Shown piece after piece: positions 39,001 through 52,600 of a DNA stretch of 64,000 nt. Both the position numbers and the translations under genes were made by a program. The stretch is from Struthidea cinerea (lineage: Eukaryota > Chordata > Aves > Passeriformes > Corcoracidae): contig VZTI01003365.1 of assembly GCA_013397865.1 (NCBI GenBank), forward strand, positions 558,001 through 622,000. The letters run 5' to 3'. Position 1 is the first letter of the stretch. Each line of letters opens with the position of its first letter. Under the pieces are notes generated by a model. The model was not told the origin of the DNA and did not search any database. It worked only from the letters and a program-made list of their open reading frames with translations.

Positions 39001-42000
39001 GTAGCAGAGAGGCCATTGAAAGCATAGCCTCTGCATTTTAGTAACATGTAGTAAGAAACAAAGGTTGGATTTCCTGTAGAAAAATGCCTCTGCTAGTTAG
39101 CTAAGCAGTGGAAATTAAAGAAATGTTATCTTGGCTATCTGTGGGAGACTGGTGAGGTGTTGCTAAATATGTGCGGGTTTTGTATGACTTCTACTTTATT
39201 GCTATGGAGAAGGAATACTTAAGTAAATGTGATTTTGTAACCATGGGCAGTGAAGGCTTTTTGGGTTGTTTCTAAAATCTGGCTAGGTGGAGCGTGTAGA
39301 AAGAACACCACATGGCGGGCTGGCATGCTGTCGTGGTTTCTGTTGAGAAGCAAGTGCATAGAGTCACAAACTGCTCTGCAGTAAAAACAAGGGAAAAGTA
39401 TTCATGGCAGCATAAATTTAAACATACTTTTCTTCATAAACCAACTGTTATGTAAAGGTGATAGTAATCACGGGAAGAAGAAAACCTGAGAGCAGAAGTG
39501 ATCTCTGACATTTCTCTCCCTTCTTTAGCCAGCATGGTTTTTAGAGAAACTGTCCTGGGACCAGCACAGTCAAGTGAAATTGTTTTTATTCTTCCATCCC
39601 AGCAGACTTAGAGATTTCATTCTCATAATGTAATTGTTTGGCTAAATTGTTGAAGGCAGAATGTTTCATTATAATTGGAGTCAGTGATGAATTATACAGG
39701 AAGGAAAAGGGTGTTCAGCTGTCTTAAGTGTACTTAAGATGCCACTGGAATACCACCTGGATTCAGTTGACAAATTGTATTCAAAATCAGTTGCTAGGTA
39801 CTTCATGGATCTGCAACAAGACACAACATGTAATGAAGCTATTAAAGGAAATGAATTTTTTTTGCATGGTAACCACCATCATAGGATTCTAAAAGCAGGA
39901 TGTTTTCAGACCTGACTGATGTGTACTCCTGAACCAAGCAGAGCACAAGGTTCACTTCATGTGAGCATGGCTTTGAGCCTCACAGAAGGCAGCATGCAAT
40001 TCTGTGATCCAACCTTCATTAGCAACTTCATATTTTAGTTGGTCTGACTTGTAAGAAGTTGTCTCTATACACCTGATAAGACTCTTTAAAAACAGATGCA
40101 GACTTTTATTAGAACTTAACTTCTACATAGATATTGCTGTTTTGATTTGTAAGTAGACACTTCTATTGTCTCTGCTTAAACAATAATGATATTTAGACTT
40201 AAAAGATAAAAGATAGTATTTCTCATATGCTAGTGATTAAATTTGTTTTCTAAAACTAGTTTATTAATTTTTTAACGTGGCAAAGAATTCTCTAGGGGTA
40301 TATGGGAGTTTGTATATATTACCCTAAAACCTGTAACTAAACCCAAAGTTATGCAAGGGAAAAGTACTCCCTCATGTTTCCTGAAATACTTCATTATTTT
40401 GCAGAAAACATGATTCTCTGTATCACAAATAAGGCAATCCCTCAGAGACACCTGAAAATACAGTTATTATACTACCACAAATGTCTACATCTTCATGCTG
40501 TGCCACCCAGTAGAGAAATTGTTTACCATTAATTTGAGTGCAATTGTAAAAAGGTTCTGTTTCAATCGCTTCTTGTTAAGTTACCCTTAAAAACTAGCTT
40601 TGGACAACAGCAAACTGGCTGTCATAACCTGCTGCTGAGATCACCACATGGGCTAATGACCCAAGATTTTATTCAGCTCTGAGGCAGGTGTTGCATTTGC
40701 TCTCTGTGCTATCAGTCTCAGAGCAGCAGACATAGGACAGTGGATCTTTGGGCAGTTTAGTGCCTGCAGCAAACATCCTTAGTCTCAGTGACATTTCTTG
40801 GTGTGTCATGATTCCCTCTATGATAAAGAGCCTCTTGATCCTTCACACTATGACAAATGATGTTTGTCAAACTGGAATTAGATATAAAGTAGTTTGTAAT
40901 TCTGACATGTAAAACTGAGCATTTTGTAATTGTTTCATACAATGCTGATAAAAATTATTGGAGCAAGTAGTACATACCTGCTGCTTTGCTAGTGTTTGCT
41001 GCTGTTTGTACTCTTCCTGATGGCAACATTTGCAAGCCTTGTTCACCTTGTATTGTTTGTTAATTGTAGTTTACAAAGGTAAAGAAATACTAAGGATTTA
41101 AATGTAATAGATATGTAAGGAGAAAAAGTATTTTGTTTTGAAATTTAGTCTTTAGAAATAATGCATTGATAACCAAAAGAAGATACGGTCTCATAATGAT
41201 GAAAAGTCATTTTATTCTCTTAAAATCTTGAAACTACACAATACTCATAACTTCATATTCACAGGCAGAAGGAAAGACACTACTCATGCTTTATTTCAGC
41301 TCTGAGTTTGTCAAATGTAAGTAAATGAGTTCTTGAATTAGCTTAGGAACTGTTCTTTGTGTCTCAAAAGAAGTTATTCCAATCAAAGGCTAGCTTAGCC
41401 CTTTCCATAGACTCTGTTTGTGCATACTCAGTCACCAACTCAGTGATTCAAGTTTTTAATAATTTTGGTACCAAACATCATAATTTTCTAGCGTTCTAAT
41501 TACATGGCTATTAATAAAGTAAGGAGTTCATACATTAAACCTTGAATCTTTTATAAGCTTTACTTGAAATTGTTGAAGGCTCTGGTAATATTTTAAAATG
41601 TTTTTAATTTCTTATTTTTGGACCTTTCTTGAGGTTTTCCATCACTTTACATTCATTCTTCTGTCTACACTTGAATAATGTATTTGACAAGTTCTGTGTG
41701 TATAGAACACAGCGCAGTGGAGTCCCAAGAAGGTATGCCATTAGGATGCCTAGCAACTAGAGTAATACAAATATTAGCCAATTTTTTTTCTTCTAGGAGT
41801 TAGTGTTTTCCACCCACAACACTCCTATGAAATTTAAAAGCTATCAAAACAGAGCAAGAAAAGGACCAGTCCATTTAACTGCTGTAGATGTTTCCAAAAT
41901 ATCTCATTTTTCCTTCAGACTGCTCAAATTAGTGTCTCAGGTTATGGAAAGGTTTACATCATTATTGAATGAAGTAATCCACTTACTGAAATCTGATATA

Positions 42001-43014
42001 AGTGACTTGAGAGAGGGAAGGGCGGGGAAGAGAGAGTTAACAAACTCAGTTTTTCTCCCATTGTAGAGGTGATCTTTCAAACACGTAGAGAACTTAGAGA
42101 ATTGCAAAATTTCAAGTCCCTGATAAGACTGCTGGTATATCAGTAAAAATGCCTGCCCTCCTGCATTTTTCAAACAGCTCAGATAAGTGATTTCTTTGAC
42201 CCAACTGCTCAGCCTCCAGAGACAGGGAGATTCTTCCATTGAAAGTCCGCAATGCAAGGAAGATAAGTTGGGTTCTGGTTCAGTTTCAAATTCACTGTTT
42301 CAGCAAGACCCCTGCCTTCACTCTGCAAATTTTTACAGATGAACTCGTCAGAAATAAAGAATATAAGCATGCTTTATATGTTCTTGGTCTTATGCTCTAG
42401 CCAGTATGCTGCTCAACATCGCTGCCCTACTCATGTAAGAGCCACAACATATCCTTATAAACATAGATCCAAAATAGACTTGGCTGTGGTTTGTCTTAGA
42501 CCTAAACCACAGCTGTACATGAGCACTTCACTGTAGCCTTTTAAAGCGAGCAGAAGCGTATTTAGAGGTGATGGTCTCATCACCTTGAGCTAACCTAAAC
42601 TTTCCAAGATGCTAGTTTGCTTGGCATCTTTCCAGGCTGGTTGCTGTGTAGTAGGATTCCAGAGAAGCCAAATTATAATAGCTTTATAGCTATCACATTC
42701 CTCTCGATGCTTGAGAGATTTCAGAATGGAAACAGAAATAAGTGCAAGCTGTTAATGTATGAAATAAGCTGTGCTCAGAGAGTTGTGGTGGGTGAAGAGG
42801 GCAGAGAGAGCTGTGTGCAGGGAGCTGACTGTGGTGATAGCTCCCGGCTGAATTTGTAGGATGAGATTACAAATAAGAATCCTATTTGTGGAGGTAAATT
42901 ATTTAAAAAATAATAGATAAAAATATTTTTCTGATATTGAAAAATTTATGAGTTGTTGGAAAGGAAAAAATAAAAATTCCTTCTTTGAACTGTTTAATGA
43001 ATTTTGCATTTCAG
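36090..43014 (+). other. RNF217: RNF217 intron 4
   Basis: A 6.9-kb phase-1 intron with gtgagt donor and gcatttcag acceptor. The frame stays open for 28 codons past the donor, to a TAA at 36173-36175. One short antisense CR1 lies at about 37627. The rest is AT-rich with no recognisable gene. Confidence 0.93.
37627..37742 (-). mobile_element. short CR1 LINE 3' fragment
   Basis: It starts gaatcatagaatagtttggg, the antisense CR1 terminus. An internal deletion follows, joining 'aggccacctgcaatgagcag' to 'atcaggttgctcagagc' and 'tcttcagcctggccttg'. About 115 bp remains, with no coding content. Confidence 0.9.
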
Positions 43015-43086
43015 CTGGAAAACTACTCATTACACCCCTAATATTGGTTCTGGGACTGGCACTGGGAGCCGTAGCTGTTGTAATAG
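43015..43086 (+). CDS. RNF217: RNF217 coding exon: transmembrane segment
   Basis: A 72-nt exon, phase 1 at both ends, encoding the bulk of a C-terminal hydrophobic segment. After a completed Ala codon it reads GKLLITPLILVLGLALGAV, then AVVI, with the next Gly codon shared with the last exon. This matches the tail anchor known for RNF217, which places the RBR domain on the cytosolic face of a membrane. Splice sites are gcatttcag|CTG and ATAG|gtaaga. Both flanking junctions have the same phase, so the exon could be skipped without a frameshift. Confidence 0.95.
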
Positions 43087-45234
43087 GTAAGAGTTACATA
43101 TGTGAATGAATCTAATCCTGATTATGCAGTGACTTTCTCTGTATGACATCTCAATATTTTCATCTCAAAGACATGAAGACAAAGTACAGATTTCACAGAT
43201 ACATTTTTAATATTAAACACATGATTTTTTTTTCTAAAAAATTTTTCTCTGGGATTTTTTTTTCTTTTTATGCTTGTTAGCTTTATTTTTGTTCCCATAT
43301 ATTTTGTTTTCCAAACCAGCATCTTTAACTGGTGTAGATAAACTAGTAAAACCTTCAGAGTAACTTAAACATAATCGTGGGGGCTGACTGACTTGGACCC
43401 AGCCTTTAATCACCCCACTGAATCACAATTTTAAGATCTTGGCCATGTGTATGACAAGATTTTTGGGGAACTAAGGCCTAGTCCCAAGAGCTCACCAGCT
43501 TGAAGATGCAACAGCAACAAAGCAGCAAATTGAGATGAGTCAGTCTCAAAATATGATCCAGTGCAAAGGCTGCCAAATGGTATTCCATCACAAAAACTGG
43601 TACTGTGAACTCATTTGATTACAGTATCAAAGCTCTGTTAATGTGGTTGTATTAAGCTGGGGACAGGTATTTTACCAAAGCTGCTCTTTGCCTGCCTGGC
43701 TTAGCTGAGTTTTCCCCACGGAAAGGAGATCAGCTGTGACAATAAGGTATAATTTTGCTCATGTGAGTGCATATCCACTCTTTATGTTGGCAGCAATGTG
43801 TCATTCAGGGATCATGCTGCTTCACAGCTCTTCATCAAACTGCTCACTCCACTGAAAATTCACAGTGCATGCCCAGGCCTGAGGTATATTGGGATGTGGC
43901 TCCTTTATTTTGATATAATAAAGCCAAAATACACTGGGAAAGTTATGTTAATAAGGTTGTAAATAACCAGTCAACCTATAACCAAAATACTATTACAGCT
44001 TTTCTAGACTACATCTGGCCAAATAAGGAATATTCCTGTTAATTTCTGTATTTAGACCAACCATCTTCATTGAAGAGAGTGAGCGATGTCTAACTCAAAT
44101 ATTTATTTTATTCAATAGCATTTTTATGCCAAAATTATAAACAATAAAGACTTCTTAATGCCAGTAAAGCTTATTTTGGTCTGCAACCTGGTATAATCTA
44201 TGGTGGGGAAAAAACCACTTTTTTTTTATATGCTAAAAATTAAGAGGGTTTTGCAGTAATATAGTAACAATATTTACAATAATAATCAGAATGCCATTGA
44301 AGTCGCATCCTAGGCTTGGCTGGATAAGATACAATCAAGGGCAGCAGTATGAGCGGTTCCAAAAACATTGATTATTTATAGAAAAGTTTTGGTTTTGAGG
44401 TAATTACAGCAATATTTGCTGCCAACCACTATTAAAGTAATCTCTGTTATATAGCTGAGAACTATACTGCACCATTTACAAGGCTATTGAGCAAAGCAAG
44501 AACCCTGTGATTGTAGCAGTCTTTGGTTCTATGTTGTTACTGTAGTGGTGTCTGAAAAGAAAATCTTTGGCCGTTTCAGTCAGCTGGCGGCAAGAGAAGG
44601 GGGAAGATGCTTCTCATTTGGGTTTGAGAGAGTACAAATTATTTGACAAACTATTTTTCACCTGAATAAATGTGATATATTTATTTATTTTTGTTTTTAC
44701 AGCTTTCTTTCTCTCAAGGCTTTTAAGAATAAATAGTTCCCTGTCAAGGCAAGGATAAACACTTGGTATTGTTCAAGTATAAACATTTGGTATTACTTCA
44801 CAGTAGATGAGGACGTTTGTAAAAATAAATACAACGTAAAACTATAATGTGCTGTCTCTATTGCATGTGAATCTAATTGAAAACTAGTTTAGTTACATCA
44901 GCTTTGAGTTTAGATCTAAGGATTTCCAGAGTGCTTTTAAAAGTTTTATGTTTGTACCTTACACCAAACAGCATGGTTCAGAAATTAATTTATCAGAGAT
45001 GAGTGTAGGGTGAGCAGGAATTTGTTGTAAAGGGAAGAATAAGTGTAGCTTAACTCATTATCAAAGACACTGTTTGTTGCAGGCTAGTATTTTTTTCTGC
45101 TTGTCCAAATGCCTGGTCTAAATTCTCCTGGGACGTGAAAAGCTCCATCTGAATATGTATACCGAAAGAGCACAATACATGCACAAAGGGTTGCATTTAA
45201 TTATGTTTTTTTTCATGTTTCCTTCTTTTGGCAG
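43087..45234 (+). other. RNF217: RNF217 intron 5
   Basis: A 2.15-kb phase-1 intron, gtaaga donor and tttggcag acceptor. It is AT-rich, with an imperfect 24-bp tandem duplication at 44750-44797. No other gene was seen. Confidence 0.93.
44750..44797. repeat. imperfect tandem duplication, 2 x 24 bp
   Basis: Unit 1 (44750-44773, starting caaggataaacacttggt) and unit 2 (44774-44797, starting caagtataaacatttggt) agree at 20 of 24 positions. It is an older local duplication in the 3' half of intron 5. Confidence 0.85.
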
Positions 45235-45308
45235 GTTTATTTGTGTTTCCTATCTATTGCCTTTGTAAAAAGCAGAGGAAAAGGTCACGGACAGGTATGC
45301 CCTGGTGA
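45235..45308 (+). CDS. RNF217: RNF217 last coding exon: end of membrane anchor, basic tail and stop
   Basis: The exon completes the shared Gly codon and reads LFVFPIYCLCKKQRKRSRTG, then MPW and a TGA stop at 45306-45308. The first residues finish the hydrophobic anchor; the KKQRKRSR block is a basic membrane-proximal tail with neighbouring cysteines that could be palmitoylated (inference). The mammalian protein ends in nearly the same way, with GMHW in place of GMPW, which supports this stop over use of the internal ACAG|gtatgc pseudo-donor at 45293-45300. The acceptor is cttttggcag|GTT. A longer open frame at 45241-45519 is in another frame and is not used. Confidence 0.95.
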
Positions 45309-46680
45309 GGATGGACATTACTCACCTGAACTGAGCTGGTCCTGCAAGGGCTATCCGTGTTTTGTGCAACAGAGCAATACCGTGCTGGTTACAGCATCAA
45401 AGCCACCGCCCTGGAAGAAGAATGGGGGCTCTCCTGCCATCTTCCCTCAGCTGACAACACTACTGCAGACCAGAAAGCCTCTTTGCTCTGGTGCACTCTC
45501 AACAAGATGGGCCCCCTGACTGCTGCTTTTTAAATGTTTTTGGTTTTGTTTTTTTTTAGTTATTACTTTGGAGGGGTTTTTTTGAGTCTAAGTTTCTGAA
45601 CCAGACAATCCAAGTCTGTATTGTAGCCACAACTCTACTACCAATTTGGCCTGTGAAGAAAGAATTTAACTGCTAACATGTGCTCGTTTAACTTCAGTGT
45701 TGGCCTTTAAGGGGGAAATGCTTAGAAGTGTTTGGACTCTTACTGTATACTGAGCATACTACTTTTGGTATTAAAAACTACTTCTGTAAATAACTTCCAT
45801 CACACAGCATTCTGTTCAGCATACCGAAACCCCATCCCATGCCAGAGCACGACAGCTGGTTATCTTCTGAGTCCTCCTGCTAGTGGAGTGCACATTGCCA
45901 CCGCCAAACTGCAGTGCCTCAGAGGGAAATACCCTTAGTACTGAAGCACCGTGATATTTAAGAATGTGGTGATTGGTTTCACTTCAGTAAATTATTTATG
46001 ACAGTCTATTAATATTAATGGCAGGGGGTGTGACAAGATTTGTTACAACAGGACTTCATTTTTAAATTCTCACAGTACAGAAAAAATTTGAAGGGTTTAG
46101 ATAACGTGATGTGTCAGTGGCCTAATCTGTCCCAAGATATCCCTGAAGTGTGTTTGCAGGGAAGCTGGAAGCCTGCTCTTTTATTCTGACTTGGAATATG
46201 ATACCCATGCTGCACACTACCTGTGTGAAGATTGACTTGATGAAATTTTATAACCTAAATAGTACATTTTGTTTGTTTGTTCCTTTGAGTAGGCTACTAC
46301 TATGTAAGTCTTGGAGTAGCCACTGGTGTCTCATGAGGAAAATCTGTGTATCCAGGGTAAGGGGAGTGATCATAAATTCTTAGGAGACCACTTCATTCTT
46401 ACTTTCTGCTCCCAGTGTTGCTCTTCCTGGCGCATGACAGTTCTGAAGAGAATAGCCATCTTTGCTCTTTTTTTCTTAAGTTCCGCTGTTTGCTACCAAA
46501 CCTCTTTCTCAGTGCATCACCACAAAAGCAATGTAATTCAGCATAAGGAATCAGCTGCTGAGAATTTTTACGCTTTTAATTTTAATCCAAATTTATCATA
46601 CAAATATAACTTAAAAGAAAAAACTAGAATAAATTTGTTTAAGCAGAACACTGAAACAATAAAGAAAGGAACTGAATAAG
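45309..46680 (+). other. RNF217: RNF217 3'UTR (3' end uncertain)
   Basis: Sequence after the stop codon is unspliced and must begin as 3'UTR. Possible poly(A) signals AATAAA occur at 46628-46633 and 46658-46663. Neither has a convincing GT-rich element at the usual distance; the first strong GT run lies about 100 bp after the second. Further AATAAA hexamers occur at 47813-47818 and beyond, so the UTR may be several kb longer. Open frames here (45732, 46150, 46326) are taken as chance. Confidence 0.6.
46658..46663 (+). terminator. RNF217: candidate poly(A) signal AATAAA
   Basis: A canonical hexamer within an A-rich stretch about 1.35 kb after the stop codon, with a second AATAAA 30 bp upstream. 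It is a candidate end of the short 3'UTR form, judged only from the hexamer. Confidence 0.35.
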
Positions 46681-49600
46681 AAAAATATCTACTTTATACT
46701 GTAAAAATACAAGCTAATCTTAAAGAAAAGAAGATTGGATTTGTACTGTGAAGGTACTTTTTTTCAGTGTGTGTGTGTTTGAAGACACATATTTATATAT
46801 ATGTTTGTGTATGTATGGGGAAAGGGGGAAGCAGGAAGATGGGAAATGTCCTTAAAGTCTACAGACTTCAAAATTTAGGTTCGCAAATAACGTATCATTT
46901 AAGAGGATGTACTTTGTACTGCTTTCTTTGAAAATTGGTGTTAAATCTGAATCTAGTTGTAATTTTTAAGCAAATAGTATTCTGCCCCACCAACGTAATA
47001 CTGTTATAAGATACTCACTTTGACTTTGAAGCCTCAGTGGAAGAAGCTGATGACTTCTGTTTACCCGGAAACACAAATATCAGCTTACCATAGCTGGCTA
47101 GTATGTTTGTTTTCTGTCAGCTTCTGGTTTTGTTTTCTTGCGTTTTTCTTTTTGAAAGTGTGTACAAGCACACCACAGTAGTCAATAACTATTTAATAAT
47201 TTCCATTTGAATTTAAGGGCATGTTGACCCTGTTATCCTAACAGTAGAAATAGTACTTTTCAAAGGTTTGCAAATTAAGAAGGGAAGCGATGACATTTAG
47301 AAATAAAATTCAAAGCCTATTGTCAATGCAAATCCGCCTGTTAATTAGACTTACTTTCTTCTGAGACACATCAGTTTTGTATTTGTGTTCTGTCTGAAGT
47401 TGGAAGCTGCCTTAAAATTGGTCTTGGTTTTGAGTGTGTTTTCTGAGGCTATACATATCAGTTGTCTTTGGCTTACTCAGGGATTTTTATTCCTCTCTTT
47501 AAATGTCAAATAATGAAGATATTTTTGTATTATTTAGAAAAACCTTCAGACCTCAGAGAGCAAGATATATATATAGATAGATTTGGGTTTGCAATGCAGT
47601 CTATAACATGGTGTCAAACTATTCCACTTGAGAGTATTTTAGTACTTGAGATTATCTGTAATTAACTACACAGTAGATTAACTTCCTTTCTTTTCCTGGT
47701 TCTGTATAAATGTGTGAGATATTCTTATGGTCTTTGTAGCTGTTTTCACTGCCATGTTTGCCATTTTCAGTTTTTAACTAGAGTTCAGTAAGATCTGAAA
47801 CGAAGATACTAGAATAAAGAACATAAAAGGGAAGATAATAGATCTGCACTTACTTACATTCAGAAAGCATGTCCTTGTGGATGGAGAAAAGGAACATACA
47901 ACTCAGGTCATACATTATCATTTCATCTAGGCCATTTTGATTTTATTGGAACAGATTAAATCAAAGGGAAATGGTTCTTCATTTTCTATGCAGAGCAAAA
48001 AGAGATCTTTGACCTTGTAAAGATGAGTGAGTCTGATTGTACTTTTTCTGTAGGGGGAAAAAAAAAGGAATTACAATAATTTTTGCTTTTCTACAGAACA
48101 GAATAAACTTTAAAGAGCCAGGCAGAATAGGTATATGGAAGTCTTTTTCCATCAGTATAAAAATATTCCCACTTGAAAAGTACATAAATACAATTTTTAT
48201 CAGTATTATATAACGTAACCTACTAAAGCATGAGAAGTAGCTCAGTACAAAGCTTCATTTGGTTAAACATTAGCTTTTAAACAACTCATCACAGCAAATC
48301 TTACATATGTCAAAGCCACGTCATTTGTTTTAAAAGCATTAATTTATTCATTTGAAAGAAATGGAATGAGCTTTATAAGGAAATTCAGGGATGTTTTTAT
48401 TTGTGTTGCTTTTTGTAACTACTCTAAAGAAACCATCAGGCTGTTCTACTCCATCTTTATTAGCAGAAAACTTCATCAGGCAGCTAAGTTAACCTGCAAA
48501 GGCAGATTTCACACTACTGTATGCTTATCATCACTGGTCATTGTATTTGCTTTCACCACAGTTAATATTTAAAATTGTTTATCCTTGTGCAAAGTTGTTG
48601 CTCACCAGTACCTGTGTTCAGACTAGGAAATGGTTAAGTCCATTCTACACTAGCCTTCTTTTTCAAGCTTGCCTGGGGTGGATTTGCCTGTGTGCTCAGC
48701 CCTGCTTGCAGGCATGCAGTCAGAGCTGGGGCCCTGCCCGTGGTACCATGGCTTTGTGTGCCCCATCCTGCTCCTGCTGGGAGGGCTGGCTGGACACACC
48801 ACCCCGCAGGGACCACTCTCCCTTTCTCCACTTTGCGGAATTTAGTTGTATTTCATTCATGGGGTCAAGTTCCAGGGCTACTCAGCCATGTCAGCAGCAG
48901 GATCATTCTGAGTCCTGTGGCATCTCAGAGCACAGTTAGGTATACGTGCAGAGTTTATCCAGGAGCTTGTGACTGGAAAATGATTGTGCTTTTCCTTGTG
49001 CCAGTCTGTTAGCCAGTGAGAGTAATAAGCTGAGTGGAAATACAAGCAAGAGGCAGAAAAGCAATTTGTGTAGCCTTGTGCTGAGCTGACCCATCAGGTT
49101 TAGTTCTGTACAAAAAAGTCAGTGAGTCTTCATTTCTCACCACCTCTGTAACAAACAGCATATTCATACCTGTTCAGTGTCATTAAAGTACAGTGCACTT
49201 TGAGTGATCTGTTATCTTCTTTTGAGGCAGTGCAAATGTGTAAGGGAAGATTTTGTGTTTGGTTTTGATGTTACTAATGCTGACTTCATAACTCTTCCTG
49301 GTATGTTAGGGGGTTTTGTAATTTACACCTATTTATTCATTATAAAAGTTTTACTTTATTAAAAATTATTAATTTGCAGGGACTATTGCCAATTTTAACT
49401 AGAAAGCATTTTGGATCACCATCAGGTATTCTTTTTAGCCAAGAGGCTTTTTGCTCTTCCAAAGACTGTCACAGCTTGTGTGATGTTAAATGGTGTGTAG
49501 GTGGGGCAGTAATTTTCCCAGAGCATACAGATTCACTGGTGATGGAATGGTTTCTAATGCCAGTTAGATCTGAGAAACTGTTCAATATTCAATGGCCAAA

Positions 49601-52600
49601 TAGTTTGCTGTGCAGACTCTTAGTTGGTTTGTTGGTTTTTTTAATTTAGTTGTGGTATTTTGTTTCTTGAGCAAACCTTACATCCTGATTTTTGGTATGC
49701 TAATTGTGCAGGTTCAAGTTGTGGATAAGAACCACGGATTGCTGTTACTGTTATAATCTATATTAGATCTCTGCTGATGGAAAGAATCCTACATGAGGAA
49801 ATTATTAGATAATTTCTTACTTTCTTTTCATTTTTAAGCCTTATAGTTGCAGTGAGTCAGCTTCATTTCTGACATCAGTCACAGCCCCATTAAACCAGAG
49901 AAAACTGTTTTTATGTCAGTGTGGAATTTGGTCACAAATACTTTGATGAAAACATCTGGAAGCATGTTGATAGCCATTGAAAAACTGGTTCGCTTCCTAA
50001 GAAGTGCAAACTACTATGGGGCCACTCCTCCCATATGCACAATGATGCCAATGTGTTTAGTAAGTGCAGGAGAGGGAGGGAGTTGGGAAGAATTTCCAAA
50101 CAATATTCTCATTAGAGCAGATTGTCAGGAGAAGGGATACTAGCTTTTAATATAAAAAAGAAACCTTAATGTTTTGAAGTCACTAATAAAATTAGAAACA
50201 ACACCCAAAGACAGTGTAAAATAACATTTCTTCAAATTCTGCTTTCTTCAGTGTAACAAATAGCAGGACACTGTAAGAATTGGAATTGCAGCTGTTCAGT
50301 ATTCTTAGAACTTAACACATAAACTTGAGGACACACAACATCTAAAAAGTTATGTTGCTGATCTGTTTGGTAGTTTAGCTTGCTACTGTTTTATGAAAAA
50401 CCAGCTGAGCCTTGATTTGATTGAAAGACAAGCAAAGTTTTCACTGGTGTTACAGCTTGAGCAGTACCCCAAAACACTTTTGTAATAAAACTAACAAAGG
50501 CAGTTGGTTGCAGACTGAAGCTTCCTAGCTGATTCTTCCTTACCTTTCTGTGCATAAGAGTTCAGGATCCATATGTTCTCTCTGCAGTAAGGAACAGACT
50601 GCACGTATTAGGCAATTAATCATTGATGCTTCTCTTCTTTTGGCCTAATAGTGAATTGCCATAAGGTAGGGAAATGAAAACTGATCTTAGAGTGCATGCT
50701 CTGATTTCAAAGATAAAAATGTGTAATAAGCTTTAATTACTCCATAGCAAAATAATAAATACATACATTCTGAAACACAATTCCAGCTGTTTATTTATAA
50801 AACTGTCTGCTTAAAACAATAGTTATAATAGTGAATGCATTTATTAAAATATGGATATTGTGCAAAAGAAAACCTTTTTTGGTGCTTATTTGGCTTATCA
50901 AAACATGACAAATTAATCTGAACAGGTTTGGATGGATCAAAGGGAGAAGAGAAGCTTATTGTGTAAAAATATTTGTTTAGCATAACCATGAATTTTGTAC
51001 ATATCTTAAACACATCTGCATGCCAACCCCATTCAATGTTCACCTTGTTGAAAATTTGTCAGACTGAAAACAGTATGTTTGAAATTTTTAACTTACTGTT
51101 ACTGAGTATGATGTTACTAACACAATGCCACGTTTACCTCATTTTTTGAAGGAAATATAGTTACAGAATTCAGAGAAGCTGTTCAGGTATTTTAAACCTG
51201 TCCTGTAAAACTATGATGCAGTCAGAAAACATCTTCATGCTTTATGCAAGCTCTGGATGAGCAGATGGATTCAGTCTTTAGTCATGGACTATGTTTTTGC
51301 ATGAAAAATGCACTCTTAAGAGTTTTTCATATCAATTTGCATCCTGTTGCTTTGTGTCCAGAAATCACAAGGACAGGGGTAGATTTACATTTCACTGTTT
51401 ACCATCTCATAATAAAATGTTTACCATGTTTCCATTCTTACACACTTTGTTTGCAATGCGAGATCTCCTTTTCCTTCTAAATTCACTAATTTGAAACTTG
51501 TGAAAATGGCTGAAGATCAAATTGGACCTGTAAAATGTCTAACTTCTCATAAGAAGTTGCTTCATTAATGCTTTGCTGAGCTATAAGCAAAAGATTAATT
51601 TTGTTGTATTTACATTACTTAAAAGCAATCTGCTGAAATCTATTTTTCTTCAGGGCTTTTAATTTTGCATTTTTTAAAATGTACTTAAGCAGCACAGTCA
51701 TCTTTGTTACATAACTAACCATCTGAGTACAAAATAACATTTTAGATGATTTGTTAATTCTTGTCACTATGTTAGAGATGAGAATAGTGCTGAAAAAAAG
51801 AAAAAAATAATCTCTGAGGAGCGTGTCCAAGCTGAACTTAATTCCATGACAATTCAATGAGAAGTCTTCCCTTGCCCACACCTCTTGTTTTGTGTATTTT
51901 AGGGTGAAAAGTTCCCTTTAAAATAGGTTTAATTGGACCGGCAAGGGATGAGGGTAGTGAGATAATAGATCACATTCTTTTTAGTGTACAGGCTTCTGGC
52001 ACAACTAGGGTGCTGGCCAAAACACTGTAGATTCATTAAGAAAGCACTTTCTAGTTCTGGATTTGGGCAACAGACAAGCTAGATGCATCAGTGACTGGAA
52101 CCCCTTGTAGTATATTTATGGGATGACTGAGAAGTTATAAAAACTGGAGGAAGGCAATGCCCATGAAATCAACACTTGAATTCCAGTGTTTAATGTGTTT
52201 TGTATAATGAGAAATTTTAAATGTGTAAGTGCCTTATTGCGTGAAACAAATGGAAGGTGTTCATATCCCTCAATAGAGCAATATAGGAATTCCTGTTCTG
52301 CAGGCTCCTACAGTTACGTTAAGCCAAAGTAATGAGTATTGGTTTGCTCAGAAAGTTGACAAATGTTATGTTAGTGAAGAGGTTAGCCTATTATAAAAGT
52401 AATCTGGCATGCTTATTTTAATTCTGATGATCTCATTTCTGAGGTTTCTTTAACTTGCTCTTTGCCCCTGTCCCATCCCCCTGACTCCCATCCTCCTTCA
52501 GACTTCTGCAGAAATGCATCTTAAGTTGCTGTTAGAGTAAGTTTGGCTCCTCCAACGTAAGAAGCCATGAGTTTTCAGCCACAGAAAGAAATGCAACCTT

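Noticed and set aside
45241..45519. 92-codon + frame starting MCFLSIAFVK
   Set aside because: It overlaps the last RNF217 exon in another frame. The RNF217 frame matches the known C-terminus and stops at 45308.
48541..49012. Overlapping open frames in a GC-richer patch, possible first exon of the downstream gene
   Set aside because: Few CpGs, no start matching TPD52L1, and frames on both strands are open because of composition.
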